The notes beneath the pieces were generated by a model. The model worked only from the letters and a program-made list of their open reading frames with translations. It was not told the origin of the DNA and did not search any database. From contig CADAER010000011.1 of NCBI GenBank assembly GCA_902787025.1, forward strand, positions 1 to 35,513: a DNA stretch of 35,513 nt, in the 5' to 3' direction. The translations under genes were made by a program, and so were the position numbers. Below, piece after piece: positions 31,825-35,513 of this stretch. Every line of letters starts with the position of its first letter. Position 1 is the stretch's first letter. Origin of the DNA: Oscillospiraceae bacterium (GTDB lineage: Bacteria; Bacillota; Clostridia; Oscillospirales; Acutalibacteraceae).

Positions 31825-31997
31825 CTAATTCTCCCAGATCATATCAATTAATTCTTCTTCATCGACCCAGGAAGCATCATATTTGATTTTTGAAAGATGC
31901 TCCCCACAATTGGGACATGTTTTTTTTGCGACTTTTGATTTACAACCACAGACAGAGCAGATGTCAACATCTCTGAGAAAGTGGTTTTTTTATACAT
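31825..31997 (-). CDS. Small zinc-ribbon protein, frame interrupted at an A7 run
   Basis: The C-terminal frame contains VDICSVCGCKSK and TCPNCGEHLSKIKYD, a textbook CxxC...CxxC zinc ribbon. It then reads ASWVDEEELIDMIWEN and TAG at 31825. The natural start is ATG at 31997 (MYKK), but between them lies a run of seven A. One more or two fewer A, or a -1 shift after the two AAA codons, joins the parts into about 57 aa. In the genome as given the ATG frame runs into another frame without zinc ligands. It could be a sequencing or assembly error, a slippage switch, or a decayed gene. It sits 31 nt downstream of the CoiA-like gene. Confidence 0.6.
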
Positions 31998-32028
31998 TAT
32001 TAATCGTTTATTCTCAAAACTCTTTATC

Positions 32029-33366
32029 CTATTTAGTATTACAATCTGAACATATTTCGGCGTAATCATCCGGAACAGTTCCATCTTCAATTGTTGCCGC
32101 AATGAATAATCGGTTGCATTTGTTGCAATTCACCCACAACTGATTCCAGTGATCTATTGCTGGCATATTATTTAAAATACATATTTCGGCTTCCATTTTT
32201 CCAAGAGTGTATTTAGGATTTGAAAACTTTTGTATAAATTCAAATTTTCCATTATTACTGTAATCAGGTTCACCTAAATGGTGATTCTCATAATAACTTT
32301 TCATTACCATAATTAATGGTAAATGCTGTCGTTCCAAATTCTCTTTTCTTTTTTTCTCATTTTGTCTCTTCTTTTCTTTGCATTCTTTTATTCTCTCTTC
32401 CTCAGCAGCTTTTTCAGCAGCAAGTTTTTCTTCAGCTATTCGCCTCTCTTCAAGTTTTTTAAGATCTTCTTTTTGCGTCAATTCTTCAATTTTTTGACTG
32501 CATTTTTCAATCATTTCCCGAGAGTCTTTCCAGTTAATAATAGATTTAAATATATGCAGAGCATTATTTACATCATGTAATGAGTCAGATTGATAATATG
32601 AAATGGCTGAATCATAAACAGTATTCAGCTGTTTTTCTCGTTCTGCTTTCCGCTTTGCTATATTTGCTTGATAAATCTTGTGGTTTATTTCGTTTATCTC
32701 ATCGAGCTTTGAAATAACAGTTTTATTTGTCAGCCAAGAGTACAAATCACTGTTACTGAACATTTTGTATATTGCATAGGTATTTTTTATCTCATCGTCC
32801 TTAATATCTATTAGATTCAGTTTCAGTGTTGGCGTTTCGCCATATGTAGAAACATAATGAAGATTACAACCAATTTGCGGATGCTGAATAACGACGGCAA
32901 TATGTTTTTCACCCTTGGAACATATTATTGCAACGGGGTTGTCATCCCTATATACTATTTCAGATTGGTCAGGTATAAGCTTTATTTTCGGGCTGAAAGG
33001 TATTGTTTTATTTGAATTAATATTGTTATTGATTGAAACAAATTGTTCAAAACTGTCTTTATTTATATTCTCTACAACACCCAAACAGCAAAATAGATTG
33101 ATTTCAGGCAGATAAATATAATTATGTCTGTCAACATATTGCTTAAATAGTTTATACAAACCCGTCAGGTATGCTTTTTCCTCGTTACAGCCGCCTTTAC
33201 TATGTGCAAAGTGATGAATTCTAACATTACCAAGTCTCGCCTCAAATTCACCGCCGCAAAAAGGACAAACACAACCGCAGTTTAATCCTTTTTCATTCTC
33301 GGAAAGATCGTCAATTACTACAATCTCGCCATTTCTTTCCCCAAAGGGGTTTCTCAAGATATTCAT
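32029..33366 (-). CDS. CoiA-like protein with long coiled coil and C-terminal zinc ribbon (445 aa)
   Basis: I chose ATG 33366 because AGGAG lies nine bases upstream; the ATG at 33372 is too close. The N-terminus has a Cys/His cluster, CGCVCPFC (30-37), HHFAH (51-55), C60 and E62-E63, the layout of the CoiA N-terminal zinc-finger/nuclease-like domain. A globular part (about 75-235) and a long charged coiled coil (about 245-355, KAEREKQ ... EEERIKECKEKKRQNEKKRK) follow. The C-terminus ends in a second zinc ribbon, CNKC...CSDC. CoiA itself is a competence protein; relatives with this N-terminal domain also occur in accessory and defence islands. The activity of this version is unknown. It lies 40 nt downstream of the DUF2357 gene on the same strand. 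Confidence 0.75.
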   Translation of the reverse strand: MNILRNPFGERNGEIVVIDDLSENEKGLNCGCVCPFCGGEFEARLGNVRIHHFAHSKGGCNEEKAYLTGLYKLFKQYVDRHNYIYLPEINLFCCLGVVENINKDSFEQFVSINNNINSNKTIPFSPKIKLIPDQSEIVYRDDNPVAIICSKGEKHIAVVIQHPQIGCNLHYVSTYGETPTLKLNLIDIKDDEIKNTYAIYKMFSNSDLYSWLTNKTVISKLDEINEINHKIYQANIAKRKAEREKQLNTVYDSAISYYQSDSLHDVNNALHIFKSIINWKDSREMIEKCSQKIEELTQKEDLKKLEERRIAEEKLAAEKAAEEERIKECKEKKRQNEKKRKENLERQHLPLIMVMKSYYENHHLGEPDYSNNGKFEFIQKFSNPKYTLGKMEAEICILNNMPAIDHWNQLWVNCNKCNRLFIAATIEDGTVPDDYAEICSDCNTK

Positions 33367-33406
33367 AATCATATGCTCCTAAGAATATCATGCCAATTTG
33401 TTTCAT

Positions 33407-35513
33407 CTATTTTGCATTTTCAACCATTTCTAGTATTCTTAGAAATGTTGCGCGCGGTCTTGTATGGAAACGCTTTATTTCATCCTGTAAGAGTATTTTA
33501 CCTTGAGAATCGCAGAGATCAAAATATCCTCTTTGCATAACAACTGAAAACTCATCATTGATTTTTATAACAGGTTTATCTGTTGAGCCTTCTGCGATTG
33601 AACCGTCAAATGCCCGCTTGATTTCATAGAGTATTCTGTATTCCTCTTCGGATGTGATGTTGAAAAGCTCATGCAAGCTTTCGCTGTTCTGTAACAAAAA
33701 AGAATTTGTAAATCCGGGTTTGTAAAGATAATCATCGTCAAACCTGATTGGCGCAGAAAGTCTTTTCCATTCTCTGACAACAAAGGTATAATATCTCTCA
33801 TCGGTTACATGCGGCCTGAATGGTATTTCGGTTCTTTTTACTCTTGCCGTTCTGATTATTTCGCCGTAATAAACTATTCCCGGCTCTTCGGAATTCTTTT
33901 TAGGACAGAGGGCAACATATCTTATCGGAAGAATATCTTCCGGAACATTGCTTTCCTGCGTATAATAATACTTTTTTGATATGCAGTGCTCAAATTGTTT
34001 CATATCACGCACTGAGCCGACAATTACATCTTTGCTGTTCCAGTCAACTCTGGCAAGTTTTTCCTCAATTCCCACAGGCAAAGATGCCCTTTCAAATGCC
34101 GAATCGGGAGAATCGGCAATAAGTTCATCAAGGAAACCGCTCACAAGTTCCGTTGATCCCGGAAGAAACGGAAGCCCGCCGATATTCACGGTTTGAATAC
34201 TCTTGTAAAATCTGTGGTTCCTGTATTCATCTTCATCATTATAGGGGAACAAAATATATGCCCCGAACATTTTCTTTTCAAACATAAACTTCGAGCCGGC
34301 ATTTTCATAGACAATGGAGTCTCTGTACCGATGCATCGTATTTATGTCATCTGCTTTTGGCCCCGGTTTTGTATCGGGATAATAACTGTCGGGCTCGCTT
34401 TCAACTCTGTATTTTGCATCGAAAACATACTTGTATTCTGTGGAGGAACCCTTCTTCTCCAGCGAAAGAACATTATCGGGTCTTTGATTAATTGTCTGAG
34501 TCTTTTCTTCTCCGGGATTGTAAGTAAGAAGAATCTGCTCACCGGTGCGAGGATTAACAAATGTGATTTCGGATTTCTTGCCTTTCTTTAATGTAACGGT
34601 TACACCCGTTTCATCAGTCTGTATTATATCTCTTGATACCAGGCTGTAGTTGTTTTTCAGTATGCTGAAGAGTTTGATAAAGCACCAGTATTCATACAAC
34701 TGGGCTGTATCTTTCATGGAGATACGGAAAACAGCACCATTGAATGACAACCCTCTGTGAAGCAGAAGAAAGAACTTATATAGTTCACGGTAACCCGGAG
34801 CCATCCCGAAAACAAGAGACATACTTTGCGTAGCGGTGTATTCGGAAATGTCCGCAAGAAAAGAGTTATTGAGATATGCGTGGATCTTTTGCTTCATTGC
34901 TTGGGCTTCTGTAATTACGGCTTCACTCTCTGCGCTTTGAGGTATGGATTTTTTGTATCTTTTCAAAAAGTCATCAAACTGACCGATTGTTGATTTGAGA
35001 ATAAACTTTACAAACCTGTTTTCGTTGGTATCATAAGTAATTCTTTTTGTGACCGACTGAACCTTTTCAACTTGCAGATTGCCTTTCTCAAATGATACAT
35101 AATTCTGATGATGTTCTAACCATTTCTCAGCACTTCTGTCGGTCTTTTTTGCTTTATGTGCCGGGACAATATAATGCTCTGTGATAAGCTTGTGATGGGG
35201 AACAGATAAGATTCTGTTCACCGCCTGAATATACTTATCAAAAATCTGTCTGATGAGTTCAAAAAATACAGCGGGGACAGTCTTGTGGTTATCTCCTACT
35301 GAAAACTCGCGGTGAGTTCTCTTCAGAAAATCAATTTCAGCGGCATAAGCCATTTCGTTGATTTCCTGCATCATTTTTGTGTAGTCGTCTTTATAACTTA
35401 TCTTTGATGGATATATTTCAATCCTCAAGGCAAGCATGCGCCGACCGTCTGCCGATATTTCAAACTCCGAATAACCGACCTCGTTGCCGAAGTTGATTAT
35501 TCCGGTAACAAGT
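33407..35513 (-). CDS. DUF2357 / PD-(D/E)XK_7 nuclease, McrC-like (partial, N-terminus off window)
   Basis: The frame is open to the right window edge. Residues just before the ATG at 35437 (GIINFGNEVGYSEFEISADG) read as coherent protein, so the true start is off the window. The first half resembles DUF2357 (LRIEIYPSKISYKDDYTKMM, MAPGYRELYKFFLLLHRGLS). The nuclease core of PD-(D/E)XK_7 type follows: QRPDNVLSL, then YVFDAKYRVE with the Asp-x-Lys pair near residue 339 of the ATG-numbered protein. The C-terminal 250 residues are uncharacterised. Such proteins usually pair with a McrB-like AAA+ GTPase as modification-dependent restriction systems, and a partner would be expected upstream, beyond 35513. 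No such partner is visible here. Confidence 0.78.
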   Translation of the reverse strand, partial: LVTGIINFGNEVGYSEFEISADGRRMLALRIEIYPSKISYKDDYTKMMQEINEMAYAAEIDFLKRTHREFSVGDNHKTVPAVFFELIRQIFDKYIQAVNRILSVPHHKLITEHYIVPAHKAKKTDRSAEKWLEHHQNYVSFEKGNLQVEKVQSVTKRITYDTNENRFVKFILKSTIGQFDDFLKRYKKSIPQSAESEAVITEAQAMKQKIHAYLNNSFLADISEYTATQSMSLVFGMAPGYRELYKFFLLLHRGLSFNGAVFRISMKDTAQLYEYWCFIKLFSILKNNYSLVSRDIIQTDETGVTVTLKKGKKSEITFVNPRTGEQILLTYNPGEEKTQTINQRPDNVLSLEKKGSSTEYKYVFDAKYRVESEPDSYYPDTKPGPKADDINTMHRYRDSIVYENAGSKFMFEKKMFGAYILFPYNDEDEYRNHRFYKSIQTVNIGGLPFLPGSTELVSGFLDELIADSPDSAFERASLPVGIEEKLARVDWNSKDVIVGSVRDMKQFEHCISKKYYYTQESNVPEDILPIRYVALCPKKNSEEPGIVYYGEIIRTARVKRTEIPFRPHVTDERYYTFVVREWKRLSAPIRFDDDYLYKPGFTNSFLLQNSESLHELFNITSEEEYRILYEIKRAFDGSIAEGSTDKPVIKINDEFSVVMQRGYFDLCDSQGKILLQDEIKRFHTRPRATFLRILEMVENAK

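Larger units (their letters stand above)
25615..35513. mobile_element. Genomic island in tRNA-Ser(CGA), left boundary; right end off window
   Basis: The segment begins at the tRNA-Ser 3' remnant. It is visibly more AT-rich than the preceding 25 kb and carries only minus-strand genes in tight succession (spacings of about 3-35 nt, one gap of about 75 nt). The content is accessory: a DUF2357 nuclease, a CoiA-like protein, small zinc and membrane proteins, and a membrane GTPase. No integrase or conjugation gene is seen within the window; if present it should be beyond 35513. That the whole stretch is one island is inferred from orientation, composition and the tRNA remnant. Confidence 0.7.

Noticed and set aside
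31848..32102. An 84-codon frame overlapping the end of the CoiA-like gene
   Set aside because: Its sequence is not protein-like; the same DNA in another frame encodes a clear zinc ribbon.

Overview
The window looks like a chromosomal segment of an uncultured, gut-type Gram-positive anaerobe of the Clostridia, most likely near Oscillospiraceae/Ruminococcaceae. The clues are strong GGAGG ribosome-binding sites, lipobox and Sec-signal proteins with DUF6273-like, Ig-like, MucBP-like and CotH domains, BspA-type leucine-rich repeats and strong intrinsic terminators. The taxonomic call is an inference from gene content; no 16S or ribosomal gene is present.

Layout. Positions 1-800 hold the 3' part of tRNA-Pro(TGG) and a tyrosine integrase remnant that points at it. 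From 0.85 to 8 kb come a small hypothetical gene and two large secreted modular proteins (702 and 1415 aa), with a duplicated gene 3' end and terminator between them. From 8 to 13.1 kb lie an aminotransferase and the sbcD-sbcC DNA-repair operon. From 13.3 to 18.4 kb lie a secreted metallophosphoesterase, a CotH-type kinase-like protein and a cytoplasmic metallophosphoesterase. From 18.7 to 25.3 kb is a patchwork of small genes: a lipoprotein, a zinc-ribbon protein, two hypotheticals, a surface-protein fragment, an LRR protein, a four-helix membrane protein, a GH43-like secreted glycosidase and a DUF4186 protein.

At 25.41-25.61 kb there are two partial copies of a tRNA-Ser(CGA) 3' end. Everything after that (25.6-35.5 kb) is visibly more AT-rich, lies on the minus strand and is tightly packed, and it runs off the window. 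I read it as one end of a genomic island in tRNA-Ser. In transcription order it encodes: a DUF2357/PD-(D/E)XK (McrC-like) nuclease whose N-terminus is off the window; a CoiA-like zinc protein; a zinc-ribbon protein broken or recoded at an A7 run; a 136-aa hypothetical; two overlapping tiny hydrophobic peptides; a 69-aa basic protein; an 839-aa envelope-anchored protein with a TTG start; two adjacent DUF4230-like single-pass membrane proteins; and a DUF697-like membrane GTPase with a non-canonical G4 motif.

This island operon is the best candidate for an undescribed system: a nuclease/DNA-sensing module (first four genes) coupled to an envelope module (GTPase, paired DUF4230-like proteins and a large surface protein). 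A defence or conflict role is inferred from the DUF2357 and CoiA-like genes and the island setting; it is not shown by the sequence. A second pattern worth attention is a recurring hydrophobic/amphipathic C-terminal tail on five otherwise unrelated exported proteins in the chromosomal part, which may be an undescribed anchoring or sorting signal.
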